Shown here in pieces: positions 46,907 to 56,604 of a stretch of 64,000 nt of DNA (positions are counted from its first letter, which is position 1; each line of letters opens with the position of its first letter). This stretch comes from Bradyrhizobium sp. WSM1417. Its GTDB lineage: Bacteria > Pseudomonadota > Alphaproteobacteria > Rhizobiales > Xanthobacteraceae. The position numbers and the translations under genes were made by a program. The stretch spans positions 2,346,392 through 2,410,391 of the forward strand of contig NZ_KI911783.1 in the NCBI RefSeq assembly GCF_000515415.1. The letters run 5' to 3'. A model generated the notes under the pieces. The model saw only the letters and a list, made by a program, of their open reading frames with translations, did not search any database and had not been told where the DNA came from.

Positions 46907-47695
46907 ATGCGGCAACGTTTTGCGCCTGCACTCCCTGCCAATCCATGGAACTGGATCGCCATATGGCGCAGAAATTTTCTGGTTTGGCGGAAAGTAGCCT
47001 TGGCGTCGATTCTTGGCAATCTGGCCGAGCCGATGAGCTCTCTGTTCGGTCTTGGTTTTGGCCTTGGAATGATCATAGGTGGCGTCGATGGGACCTCATA
47101 CATCTCATTCCTTGCGGCTGGCATGATCGCCATAAGCGCAATGGTCGCCGCAACCTTTGAAACGATCTATGCAGCTTACGCTCGCATGCAGACGAACTGC
47201 ATGTGGGAGGCAGTGCTCTGTACACCGCTTACGCTCGGCGACATTGTTCTCGGTGAACTGGCATGGGCAGCGAGCAAGGCCTTGCTGGCCGGGACGGCGA
47301 TCACGATTGTTGCCGTAACACTCGGTTATGCGGAGTGGTCATCCATTCCCTATGCATTACCAGCCATCGCACTGACTGGTCTCACTTTCGCGAGCCTCGC
47401 AATGGTCGTTGCAGCACTTGCACCGAGCCATGACTATTTCATCTTCTACCAATCACTCATTCTCACGCCCATGATGTATTTGAGCGGAACGATCTTCCCA
47501 GTGAGCCAGTTGCCAGGTTCATTTCAACGCATAGCGGCCTTCCTGCCGCTGACGCATGCGGTCGATCTCATTCGTCCAGCAATGCTCGGTCGGTCGGTCG
47601 ACAGCGTCGGCATGCATATGGGCGCACTGTGTCTTTACGCGGCAGTTCCATTTGTCGTCGCGGCCGTGCTGCTTCAGCGGCGCCTGATGCGGTGA
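46907..47695 (+). CDS. nodJ: NodJ, ABC-2 type permease for Nod factor export
   Basis: 262 aa, six predicted membrane helices of the ABC-2 family: [78 protein letters not shown], and near the C-terminus [20 protein letters not shown] plus [19 protein letters not shown]. It is the membrane partner of NodI. ATG at 46907 lies three bases after the nodI stop with AAGGA upstream, so the two are coupled. Confidence 0.95.
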   Translation: MRQRFAPALPANPWNWIAIWRRNFLVWRKVALASILGNLAEPMSSLFGLGFGLGMIIGGVDGTSYISFLAAGMIAISAMVAATFETIYAAYARMQTNCMWEAVLCTPLTLGDIVLGELAWAASKALLAGTAITIVAVTLGYAEWSSIPYALPAIALTGLTFASLAMVVAALAPSHDYFIFYQSLILTPMMYLSGTIFPVSQLPGSFQRIAAFLPLTHAVDLIRPAMLGRSVDSVGMHMGALCLYAAVPFVVAAVLLQRRLMR

Positions 47696-47888
47696 TGGGC
47701 ACGACGAGACCAAAAGCGAAGCACCGCGTGCGCGACAGCAGATGTCGGACGCAACGAAAGGTTTCGGTTGCGTGCCACGCGTTTCCTGCGCGTCGTTGCG
47801 CTGGTGATGCGCAAATCTATCCGCGGCGAGGTCCGGCCTACTCGCAAAGCAAGCGACAAGTAATAGGCCGGAAGGCCTCTCAGGATGT

Positions 47889-49913
47889 ATGGAGAACAAG
47901 ATGTTGTGTCTAGGACTGAGTGGTGGGCTCGACAGGGTCTATGAAAACCCGCTTGAGCTACCGAACACGTTTCTGCACGACGGCGCTGCGGTACTTGTCA
48001 AAGACGGGCGCGTGATCGCCGCCGTCGAAGAGGAGCGCCTCAATCGGATCAAACACTCAAACAAGCTCCCGAGCAGTGCGATCGAATACTGTCTTGCAGC
48101 CGCGGGCGTGGAGCTTCGCGACGTCGATCGTATTGCGTTCTACGCCAGTGAAGCCTATTGCAACGCGATGCTTGAACGGCTCTTGATATCACAGCCGGAA
48201 AGTTCAGTTCCCACCGATGCCAATCTGCTGTTGCGGCACCTTTTAGCGGCGGAATTCGGTACCGAAATTGATCCCTCGCGGGTGTCATTCGTGGGCCACC
48301 ATCAGGCCCATGCCGTGAGCGCTCTGGCGATGTCGGGTTTTGAAGAAAGCCTGGTTCTCGCGGTCGACGGTTGTGGCGACTTTCTGTCGGGGCTCTTGGC
48401 GGTCGGGTCGGGCACCGAAATGACCGAGCTTGCGACGTTTCCAGAGAATAACTCTCTCGGACTGTTCTATCTGGAGACGATCCGATACCTCGGTTACGGC
48501 CTGTTCGACGAGTATAAGGTCATGGGACTGGCTCCCTACGGAGATCCCGCTCGCTATCGCGAGCTGTTTGCCAAATTCTATGAGCTCTCCGCAAACGGTG
48601 GCTACCGCGTTCACCTCGACCGTATCGGCCCGGCATTGCTGCGCAATATCGAGGTCCGGCGAAAAGGAATGCCGTTCACGCAACAGCATCGAGATGTGAG
48701 CGCATCGTTGCAGGAGGCGCTTGAGCGGATCGTGTTTCACATTCTTCGGCATTATCGTGAGTCGACCGGAATGAAACGGTTGTGCCTGGCTGGCGGAGTG
48801 GCCCACAACTGCACTCTGAACGGAAAACTTTTGTATTCAGGTCTGTTCGAGGACATCTTCGTGCAGCCCGCCGCGCATGATGCCGGATGCGCATTGGGCG
48901 CAGCACTGATGGTATCTAACGAAGCCGGCAAGCCGGCGCCCCGCGAGCGACTGCAAGCGGTATATTGGGGGCCGGATGTCGGCAGCGACGATAGCATTGA
49001 ACAGGAACTGAAGGGATGGGCCGGACACCTGGAGATTGAACGGGCCGCTGACGTTTCAGCCAGAGCGGCCGAGTGGATTGCGGATGGCGCCGTGATCGGG
49101 TGGGTACAGGGCCGGTCCGAGTTCGGCCCGCGCGCGCTCGGCAATCGCAGCATTCTGGCGGACCCCAGGCCCGCCGCAAACAAGGAGCGGATCAACGCGA
49201 TGGTCAAGAAGCGCGAAAGCTATCGTCCATTTGCGCCGTCAGTTCTGGAGGAGGATGCGGGCGCCTTCTTCGAGTTGCCGGATGGTCGCGCAGAGTACCC
49301 CTTCATGAACTTCGTCGTTCGCGTGCGAGAACCCAAGCGTCCTTTGCTGGGCGCGATCACGCATATCGATGGTACGGCTCGGCTGCAGACGGTTTCCCGC
49401 ACGACCAATGCCGCTTATTGGGACCTCATCAATGCGTTCAAGAGCCGGACCGGCGTCCCAATTCTGCTTAATACGTCCTTTAACAACAATGCCGAACCGA
49501 TCATCGATTCCGTTGCCGATGCGATTACGGCGTTTTTGTCGACCGAGCTGGATGGCCTTGTCGTCGGGTCATTTCTCGTCAAGAAGCGGGCAACAACGCT
49601 CGAAAACTGGACTGCGCTCACTGTGTCACTGCCGCCCCATGTATCTCTTTACCGCGTTCGCGCTCATGCGGGTCGAGAACGCCAGGAAACAGTCTGTGAG
49701 GTTCGCATAGATCACTCCAACCGTGATGGCGTGCGCGTTTCGCATGATCTGTTCGAAATGCTGATGCAAATTGAGAAGGAAGCTGTTGTTGGCGATCTTC
49801 TCGACAGCGTCACCTCTGATGGGGCCAAGAGGGAGGCTCTCGTGATGGAGCTGCGCGGGCTCTGGGATCAGCGCCGCATTCGGCTGCATCCATCACGGAA
49901 TGCGCGTTTGTAA
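47889..49913 (+). CDS. nolO: NolO, carbamoyltransferase (NodU paralogue)
   Basis: 674 aa. NolO carbamoylates the terminal residue of Nod factors, usually at O-3 in rhizobia where it has been tested. It shares the NodU architecture: GLSGGLDRVYENPLELPNTF and HDGAAVLVKDGRVIAAVEEE at the N-terminus, VGHHQAHAVSALAMSGFEES, then LAGGVAHNCTLNGKLLYSGL and WVQGRSEFGPRALGNRSILA with the family signature, and FKSRTGVPILLNTSFNNNAE. The extra about 100 C-terminal residues distinguish it from NodU. Two starts are possible: ATG 47889, or ATG 47901 with GGAG six bases upstream. In B. japonicum nolM and nolN are described between nodJ and nolO; here only 190 bases lie there. Confidence 0.93.
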   Translation: MENKMLCLGLSGGLDRVYENPLELPNTFLHDGAAVLVKDGRVIAAVEEERLNRIKHSNKLPSSAIEYCLAAAGVELRDVDRIAFYASEAYCNAMLERLLISQPESSVPTDANLLLRHLLAAEFGTEIDPSRVSFVGHHQAHAVSALAMSGFEESLVLAVDGCGDFLSGLLAVGSGTEMTELATFPENNSLGLFYLETIRYLGYGLFDEYKVMGLAPYGDPARYRELFAKFYELSANGGYRVHLDRIGPALLRNIEVRRKGMPFTQQHRDVSASLQEALERIVFHILRHYRESTGMKRLCLAGGVAHNCTLNGKLLYSGLFEDIFVQPAAHDAGCALGAALMVSNEAGKPAPRERLQAVYWGPDVGSDDSIEQELKGWAGHLEIERAADVSARAAEWIADGAVIGWVQGRSEFGPRALGNRSILADPRPAANKERINAMVKKRESYRPFAPSVLEEDAGAFFELPDGRAEYPFMNFVVRVREPKRPLLGAITHIDGTARLQTVSRTTNAAYWDLINAFKSRTGVPILLNTSFNNNAEPIIDSVADAITAFLSTELDGLVVGSFLVKKRATTLENWTALTVSLPPHVSLYRVRAHAGRERQETVCEVRIDHSNRDGVRVSHDLFEMLMQIEKEAVVGDLLDSVTSDGAKREALVMELRGLWDQRRIRLHPSRNARL

Positions 49914-50102
49914 AAAGGTCAGCATACGGAGGGCTCAGTGAGCGCGTCTTGCATGATCTGCCAATCGCTTGCCAGCGAGGGTCGGCGTGCGAGTTGATCG
50001 CCTTGCGTCTGGCTGACCAGCCTCCATTGGCGTCGATCGGAATCCCAGATGAGTAGATGCTGCACATAAAGTGATGTTGCGCAACGAGAAGGGTGTCACA
50101 AC

Positions 50103-51077
50103 TTGACGAACGAACGCTTTGTTATTTCTCGGAGGCGTACTGGTTTTGGTGATTGCCTCTGGTCGTTGGCGTCAGCCTGGTCGTATGCGCAGCGGACCGG
50201 GCGAACGCTCGTCATCGATTGGCGCGGTTCGTGCTATGTCGATCAGCCGTTCAGCAACGCCTTTCCGGTGTTCTTCGAGCCGGTTGAGGAGATCGCTGGC
50301 GTGCCGGTGATTTGCGATGATCGGATCAACCAGCTCTCGTTCCCCGGACCGTTCTACCCGAGTTGGTGGAATAGGCCGTCAATCGACTGCATCAATCGTC
50401 CGGACGAGCAGATTTTCCGAGAACGTGACGAACTGACCGAGCTGTTCCAGGCACGAGAGGATAACCAAGCCAACACCATTGTCTGTGACGCTTGCCTGAT
50501 GTGGCGTTGTGCCGAGGAAGCCGAACGACTGATTTTTCGGAACATCAAACTCAGGTCCGAGATTAAAACGCGGATCGAGGCTTTGTATGAGGACCACTTC
50601 AGCGGCCACAGCGTCATCGGCGTTCATGTTCGGCACGGCAATGGCGAAGATGTCATGGGGCATGCGCCGTACTGGGCCGATTCAGAGCTCGCGCTTCGTC
50701 AGGTGTGCATGGCCATCCATAAAGCCAAGGCGTTGCCATATCCAAAGCCGGTAAAGGTTTTCCTGTGCACGGATAGTGCACAGGTGCTCGATCACGTATC
50801 GGGTCTGTTTCCCGATGTCTTCGCCGTACCAAAACGGTTCCAGGCCGATCGGGCAGGGCCGTTGCATAGTGCGGAAATGGGAATTGAAGGTGGAGCTTCC
50901 GCTCTCGTCGACATGTATCTTCTTGCGCGATGCGCTACCGTGATCCGCTTTCCCCCAACCAGCGCCTTCACGCGCTATGCCCGTCTGCTCGTGCCACGCA
51001 TTATTGAGTTTGATCTGAGCAATCCGGAGCATTTGACGATGATCGATAACCCATACGAGCATTTCGCCGCTTCATGA
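50103..51077 (+). CDS. nodZ: NodZ, alpha-1,6-fucosyltransferase
   Basis: 324 aa from a TTG at 50103 (AAGGG about nine bases upstream). NodZ moves fucose from GDP-fucose to O-6 of the reducing-end GlcNAc of the Nod factor; it is a GT23 enzyme. The motifs are clear: ISRRRTGFGDCLWSLASAWS (nucleotide-sugar N-terminal region), VIGVHVRHGNGEDVMGHAPY with the catalytic Arg pair of the HxRxG type, KVFLCTDSAQVLDHV and IRFPPTSAFTRYARLL. The donor is made by NoeL and NolK, encoded at 60893-62933. No nod box was seen in the 190 bases between nolO and nodZ, so it depends on the upstream operon or on a separate promoter. Confidence 0.95.
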   Translation: MTNERFVISRRRTGFGDCLWSLASAWSYAQRTGRTLVIDWRGSCYVDQPFSNAFPVFFEPVEEIAGVPVICDDRINQLSFPGPFYPSWWNRPSIDCINRPDEQIFRERDELTELFQAREDNQANTIVCDACLMWRCAEEAERLIFRNIKLRSEIKTRIEALYEDHFSGHSVIGVHVRHGNGEDVMGHAPYWADSELALRQVCMAIHKAKALPYPKPVKVFLCTDSAQVLDHVSGLFPDVFAVPKRFQADRAGPLHSAEMGIEGGASALVDMYLLARCATVIRFPPTSAFTRYARLLVPRIIEFDLSNPEHLTMIDNPYEHFAAS

Positions 51078-51969
51078 CGTGCCATAAATCGTCTCGAGCC
51101 TGAGCAATGGTCAGCCAGATCATCAGCCGCATGCTGATGGTCTCGGACAATATCGAGTTTCGCGCTCACAGAAGCGGCGGACAGGACTTCCCTCCGCAGG
51201 CGACGGTACCGACGTGGCGATGGAGAGTGCCGGCGTCGGCCTGCTCAAGGGGTACTTTATCGGCATCGACCTGTCGCCGGGCTCGATTTTAAGCGCCGGA
51301 AGGATGGCGAGCAGCAGGTCGGCAATAAGTCACGAATCGAGTTTATGGGGTGACCGGCGCACTATCACGGTTCTGGTGCGAGTGGCCGGGCGGACGCCTG
51401 CGAAACTTAGGCCAATGCCGGCGAGCGCCGGCGGCTTTGCCTCGCAATGCTTCGGGCCGTCATGTGTCAGTCGGGCCGCGCGGAAAGGTTATGGTCGTGT
51501 CATGATCTGGCCTAAATCGCCATAGCTGGCCGGACGGTGAAGAGCAGGGCCCTGGAGGGTCCGGGCCGCCAAGGAAATCTGACGGAGCCGACAGTCGTGT
51601 CAGAATGTCTGAGCAGCAAGGAGGCGCGTCCGGTAAAATGGTTCGCCTTTCCTGGGCAATCCTTTTGCGGTCACCTCGGTTGCTTGATGACCGCGTTATT
51701 CATGAGCCGCTCGCAGAGTTCTATCGGACCGAGGCGTAATGAACAGCACGGCCTGTGGCCGGTCGGTACCGCCCGTGGCGTGAGGCGCAGCCATGTCGCC
51801 TGCGAGCGCAAGTCTCTGGGCTCCCGAGACGTAGCGCACGCATTGGGCGGCGCGTCCGGCAACTGGACGCCACGACTTGCTGCGGCGCTGCTGCTGTCGA
51901 AAAGCAAACACCAGCTGTTCGGAACCGACCATTTGGGTCGTAACGTCCGCCGTTGTGCCCCCCATCGCT
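51078..51969. other. Degraded stretch between nodZ and the fixR promoter
   Basis: About 890 bases without an intact gene. One plus-strand patch at about 51885-51945 reads SKSKHQLFGTDHLGRNV, which resembles the GTD.LGRD motif of DppC/OppC-type peptide permeases, so a permease gene fragment may lie here. The rest is unrecognised. Confidence 0.35.
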
Positions 51970-51986
51970 CTGGCCCGGATCCTGCA
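51970..51986 (+). promoter_or_regulatory. Sigma54-type (-24/-12) promoter of fixR-nifA
   Basis: The sequence CTGGCCCGGATCCTGCA keeps the invariant GG and GC at the required 10-base separation of a sigma54 site, with the TGG...TGCA outline. It lies about 37 bases upstream of the fixR GTG. In B. japonicum the fixR-nifA operon has such a promoter and is also read from an overlapping sigma70 type; I could not identify the upstream RegR or NifA sites by eye. Confidence 0.6.
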
Positions 51987-52022
51987 CCAGGTGCACAGCC
52001 GAGGGGAGGGGGAGCGAGCCGC

Positions 52023-52803
52023 GCGTGAGTCTAGATCCACCAGCTGACAAAGCGATCCCAGCTCAATCGTCGGAAACGGACCCTGGCCGTCCAGTTCACG
52101 CCGATCGAGCGGGCCGTTCGCTGCGTGAGCGGAAGACGCTGGTATTGACGGGGGCATCGCGCGGTATAGGTCGCGCCACCGGAAAATTGCTTTCGGAGGC
52201 CGGTTGGCGCGTCATTTCTTGCGCGCGCCAACTATTCGATGCGGTGCGCTGCCCATGGGACACAGACGGCGACAGCTATATCAACGTCGACCTGAACGAG
52301 CATCGCAGCCTGCCGCGGGTGCTTGCCGTTCAAGGAGCGCCTTGCAGGGGCACGGTTGCACGGACTGATCAACAACGCCGGAAACTCACCAAAGACGCCG
52401 AACGATACCCGGCTGACGTCGCTGGCGACCTCAGTCGATACCTGGATGAGGGTGTTCACCTGAATCTGGTGGCGCCGATCCTGCTCGCTCAAGGTCTATT
52501 CGACGAACTAAAAGCAGCTTCAGGGGCGATCGTCAATGTGAACTCAATCGCTTTGCAGGCACGGCATATGCAATTTCGAAAGCCGCACTCGCTTGTCTCA
52601 CGCGCGAAATGGCGCACGATTATACTTCACATGGCATCGCGCCCGGCGAAATCAAGAGGGACACATTGTCGCCTGACACCGAAGCGCATCTTGTGCCAAA
52701 GATCCCACTTCTGGCGCCGAAGTACCGATCAATGGCGGACAACGCTTGTGACCAAGGCCGCTCCTGCCGAGTCGGTCTGGACCTAAGCAATGAAGCCATT
52801 TAG
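52023..52803 (+). pseudogene. fixR: fixR relic (short-chain dehydrogenase/reductase)
   Basis: From a GTG at 52023 the frame begins SLDPPADKAIPAQSSETDPG, then enters the SDR fold: LVLTGASRGIGRATGKLLSE (nucleotide-binding TGxxxGIG) and WRVISCARQLFDAVRCPWDT. Around 52330 the frame breaks (NNAG is in another frame, near 52374), then LNLVAPILLAQGLFDELKAA returns. Another break near 52580 leaves SKAALACLTREMAHDYTSHG in a different frame, where the YxxxK site should be. FixR is the first gene of the fixR-nifA operon in B. japonicum and is not needed for fixation. Here it is inactive, but its promoter and the nifA reading frame downstream are preserved. Confidence 0.8.
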
Positions 52804-52931
52804 CGGGGGCGAATCGGTGCGGCGAGCTGGAAAGAGAGCAGCAAATCGAATCTCTGTAAGAGCTGCCGGCGGTGCCAAGAGCGTGACCTCTCGGCCCGAC
52901 CGGAGGACTGGATGTCGGATCGAGGATTGGC

Positions 52932-54755
52932 ATGCAACGCAATTGCAACAAATCCGATCGCGCTGATGGGGAGGATCAAGAAAGGAACGGAGAAGTCGTT
53001 ATGCTGGATGGCGTTTCCCCACGCGAAAATCCAAACTCAACCCCCGAGGCGGACCCTTCCGACTATATTGTGCCGTCGCAACAGAAATCGCTAAACACGA
53101 TCTTTGAAATAGCGCACACCCTCACCGCCCTCTGCCGGCTAGAAGCCAAGATGGCGAGCGTCATCGAGTGTCTGCGGTCGCTTTTGCCGATGCGGCGCGG
53201 CATCGTATGTCTCCTCGATCACGACGGAACGCCGGAGATCTTCGTAGGCGGCGACGGGAGCGAGGCGCACGATGAGCGCAGTGGGCTACGCTTGCCGCGA
53301 GGAGCAATTGATCAGATCTTGACGACGCGGCGGCCGCTTATCGTGGAGGATGTAGCGCTGCATTCGGCCTTCACTCCTTCGGACCTCCGCATGCTAGATG
53401 CGGCCGGCACGACCCGTGTCGCCTTCATCGGCGTTCCCATCGACATTGGCGACAAAGTTGTTGGCACGCTGAGCGTCGACCGAATCGCGGATGATAGGTC
53501 GCGTGCGCAGCTTCAGGATGACCTCGGCCTGCTGACCATGGTCGCTAGCTTGCTGGGCCAGACGGCAAAGCTGCATCGTGTGTCAGCGCGCGATCGCGAG
53601 CGGCTTATGGACGAGGAGTTTCGGCAGCAGAAGCAGCTGTCGGAGCTCAAGCCTCATGGGCGGGAGCGTAAGAAGGTTGAAGTTGACGGAATCATAGGCG
53701 ACAGCCCTGCGCTATGCGCCTTACTTGAGAAGGTCGAGGTGATCGCAAAATCAAACAGCACGGTTCTGCTGCGTGGCGAATCGGGTACCGGCAAAGAGCT
53801 GGTCGCGAAGGCTATTCACGAGCGTTCGGCGCGCGTCAAGCGCCCGTTTATCAAGCTCAATTGCGCAGCTCTCACCGAGACGGTGCTGGAATCCGAATTG
53901 TTCGGTCATGAGAAGGGGGCGTTTACAAGCGCATTCAACGCGCGCAAGGGCCGCTTCGAGCTCGCCGACAAGGGAACGTTGTTTTTGGACGAAATTGGAG
54001 AGATTTCGGCCTCGTTCCAGGCGAAACTGTTGCGCGTGTTGCAGGAGCAGGAATTCGAGCGCGTGGGCGGCAATCAGACGATCAAAGTGGACGTCCGCGT
54101 GATTGCAGCCACGAACAAGAATCTTGAAGAGGCGGTGGCAAGAAACGAGTTTCGCGCCGATCTATATTATCGCATCAACGTGGTTCCTCTGCTGCTGCCG
54201 CCCCTGCGCGAAAGACGTACTGATATTCCGCTTCTCGCCGCTCGATTCTTGGAGAACTTTAACAAAGAGAACGGCCGTGCTCTGACCTTGGATCCAGGTG
54301 CGATTGACGTGCTTGTGAATTGCGCATTTCCCGGTAATGTCCGCGAGCTCGAGAACTGCATGCGGCGGACCGCGACCCTAGCGCAAGGATCGTCGATCGT
54401 AAGAGACGATTTTGCGTGCTGCCAAGGGGAATGCCTGTCGGTCAAGCTATGGAAGTGCGGACCAGAGGAATTGGGGCGACAGCCGAGCCCGACAATCTCA
54501 CTGCCCGCGAGCCTGAGCATGCCGCCAACACAAGCTGTGCCACATGTTCAGCCGGTCAGTGGCGAACTGACCCCGCTTGAGCCCCCCGGCCGACCTGTAA
54601 TAGGCGCGGCGAAGGTCATCGATCGCGAGCGCCTTATCGCTGCGATGGAAAGGTCCGGGTGGGTACAGGCCAAGGCGGCACGCCTGCTTGGACTGACGCC
54701 GCGCCAGATTGGGTATGCATTGAGAAGGCTGGGCATCGAGATCAAGCGCTTCTGA
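52932..54755 (+). CDS. nifA: NifA, sigma54-dependent activator of nif/fix genes
   Basis: 607 aa from the ATG at 52932 (GAGG seven bases upstream); a second ATG at 53001 also has GGAG eight bases upstream, so the true start is open. Domains: N-terminal GAF (residues about 60-215), central AAA+ ATPase (about 252-490) with LLRGESGTGKELVAKAI (Walker A), ELFGHEKGAFTSA (sigma54 contact loop), GTLFLDEIGEIS (Walker B), then FPGNVRELENCMRR. A linker holds Cys residues in FACCQGECL and LWKC, as expected for an oxygen-sensitive rhizobial NifA, and the C-terminal Fis-type HTH is WVQAKAARLLGLTPRQIGYA. The contact loop reads GAFTSA rather than the usual GAFTGA. Behind fixR, it should be expressed at low oxygen and activate nif and fix genes. 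Confidence 0.95.
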   Translation: MQRNCNKSDRADGEDQERNGEVVMLDGVSPRENPNSTPEADPSDYIVPSQQKSLNTIFEIAHTLTALCRLEAKMASVIECLRSLLPMRRGIVCLLDHDGTPEIFVGGDGSEAHDERSGLRLPRGAIDQILTTRRPLIVEDVALHSAFTPSDLRMLDAAGTTRVAFIGVPIDIGDKVVGTLSVDRIADDRSRAQLQDDLGLLTMVASLLGQTAKLHRVSARDRERLMDEEFRQQKQLSELKPHGRERKKVEVDGIIGDSPALCALLEKVEVIAKSNSTVLLRGESGTGKELVAKAIHERSARVKRPFIKLNCAALTETVLESELFGHEKGAFTSAFNARKGRFELADKGTLFLDEIGEISASFQAKLLRVLQEQEFERVGGNQTIKVDVRVIAATNKNLEEAVARNEFRADLYYRINVVPLLLPPLRERRTDIPLLAARFLENFNKENGRALTLDPGAIDVLVNCAFPGNVRELENCMRRTATLAQGSSIVRDDFACCQGECLSVKLWKCGPEELGRQPSPTISLPASLSMPPTQAVPHVQPVSGELTPLEPPGRPVIGAAKVIDRERLIAAMERSGWVQAKAARLLGLTPRQIGYALRRLGIEIKRF

Positions 54756-54783
54756 ATAGGAATCGGGCTGGCTTCTCTCTCTG

Positions 54784-55150
<367 letters not shown>

Positions 55151-55167
55151 ATGGTATGACACTTGCT
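55151..55167 (+). promoter_or_regulatory. Sigma54-type (-24/-12) promoter of fixA
   Basis: ATGGTATGACACTTGCT has TGG and TTGCT with the GG and GC at 10-base separation, close to the TGGCAC-N5-TTGC consensus. It lies about 40 bases before the fixA start, as expected for a NifA-activated gene. Confidence 0.75.
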
Positions 55168-55205
55168 GGTCATGGGCAGCCTGCTCAACATCTTAGGAGA
55201 AGCAT

Positions 55206-56072
55206 ATGCACAGCATCGTCTGCATCAAACAGGTCCCCGACTCCGCACAAATCCGCGTGCATCCTGTCACGAATACGATCATGCGTCAGGGCGTGCCGAC
55301 AATCATCAACCCATACGATCTCTTCGCACTGGAAGCTGCGCTCGAGCTACGAGATAAATTCGGCGGCGAAATCACTGTCCTCACAATGGGGCCGCCGTCG
55401 GCCGAAGAATCTCTTCGAAAGGCACTGACATTTGGAGCCGATCGTGCTGTCCTGCTCACTGACCGTAGTTTCGCAGGCTCCGATACGCTGGCGACGAGTT
55501 ACGCGCTGGCCTCCGCGATTCGCAGTATAGGGAGGGAATATGGCCCACCGGACGTTATATTTACTGGCAAGCAGACGATTGACGGCGACACGGCACAGGT
55601 GGGCCCCGGCATTGCAAAGAGGCTGGGGGTCCAGCAGCTAACTTATGTTTCTACAATCAAAGCGTTGGACTTCAAACTACGCACGATCGAGGCGGAACGG
55701 CGCTGCGAAGGAGGAGTCCAGGTGCTGCGTTCTAAGCTGCCGTGTCTCGTCAGCATGTTAGAGGCAACCAATCAAATTCGCCGTGGCGCAATGATTGATG
55801 CCTTGCGTGCCGCCCGTGCCTCCATCATAAAATGGAGCGCCCAAAATGCCGGTGTGGATGACATGGCCAAATGCGGTCTGAGGGGGTCGCCAACCGTCGT
55901 CAAGCGTGTTTTCGCGCCCTCGGCGCGAGCGGAGAAGGCGACGTGGGTGGAGGCGGCCGAGCAGCCGGCGCAAGCGTTGATCAACGCCCTGTTCGAGCGC
56001 AACCCTGCGCTCGAGGCGGAGCTCGTACAGCTCGCGCGCGGTACGGCATCCGCGCAAGCTAGCAGCGGGTGA
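55206..56072 (+). CDS. fixA: FixA, electron-transfer flavoprotein beta-type subunit
   Basis: 288 aa from the ATG at 55206 (AGGAG eight bases upstream). FixA with FixB forms an electron-transfer flavoprotein that, with FixC and FixX, bifurcates electrons to supply nitrogenase. The N-terminal strand HSIVCIKQVPDSAQIRVHP, INPYDLFALEAALELRDKFG and LRKALTFGADRAVLLTD are ETF-beta features, and IFTGKQTIDGDTAQVGPGIA is the ETF signature region. In B. japonicum fixA is separate from fixBCX. Here too no fixB follows: the next gene is an oppositely oriented transporter. A sigma54-type promoter lies at 55151-55167, so NifA is expected to control it. Confidence 0.95.
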   Translation: MHSIVCIKQVPDSAQIRVHPVTNTIMRQGVPTIINPYDLFALEAALELRDKFGGEITVLTMGPPSAEESLRKALTFGADRAVLLTDRSFAGSDTLATSYALASAIRSIGREYGPPDVIFTGKQTIDGDTAQVGPGIAKRLGVQQLTYVSTIKALDFKLRTIEAERRCEGGVQVLRSKLPCLVSMLEATNQIRRGAMIDALRAARASIIKWSAQNAGVDDMAKCGLRGSPTVVKRVFAPSARAEKATWVEAAEQPAQALINALFERNPALEAELVQLARGTASAQASSG

Positions 56073-56604
56073 AGTCGCGGTTGATCGAGCAGAGCCACTG
56101 ATGGACTGGGCCTTGGTCATGCATCGCCCGTCGCCGGCTTGCACGAGGCACCATCGACCTTATCGGTTGATCACTACGAAATATGGTAAGGAAGGGGAGC
56201 CTTCAACTTGCGTACCTGAGCACCGAGAGGCTCGTATCAAGTCAAGGTAACAGACCTCTCGTTAGGCTGACTTGTGATAGACGAGTTCGCTGGCGAGTTC
56301 CTGACGTCAGAAGGCGTTTAGTTTGTTTGGCAGCGGCGATCCAGGAGCCCGCGCGAGCTCTGCCGTTTTCGCGTGACTGCAAGGTGCGAAGATGACCCTC
56401 CCGCCGTTCGACCACGGGAGGGTGTGGAGCGTCGCGACAATGCTCGGCCATCAACATCGGCGCCGGCCCTCCCTGATACTGCTCAAAATCGCAGAGGACA
56501 GTGATCCGCAGAGCGGCACGCGGACCACCGTGAGATCACCGCAAAGACAGTCACGCGCCAGGCTCAGTTCAGGTTGCGCCGTGAACGTCCCCGTGCGAGC
56601 GCCG
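56073..56604. other. Convergent spacer between fixA and the MFS transporter
   Basis: About 530 bases. A perfect nine-base stem (ACCCTCCCG with its complement, 56395-56425) is present but lacks a T-run on either strand. No gene is recognised. Confidence 0.4.

Noticed and set aside
51885..51945. DppC/OppC-like permease trace before fixR
   Set aside because: One short motif only (GTDHLGRNV). It is mentioned in the stretch entry but not called a pseudogene.
56395..56425. Strong hairpin between fixA and the MFS gene
   Set aside because: The nine-base stem is perfect but there is no T-run on either side and it is far from both stops, so I do not call it a terminator.
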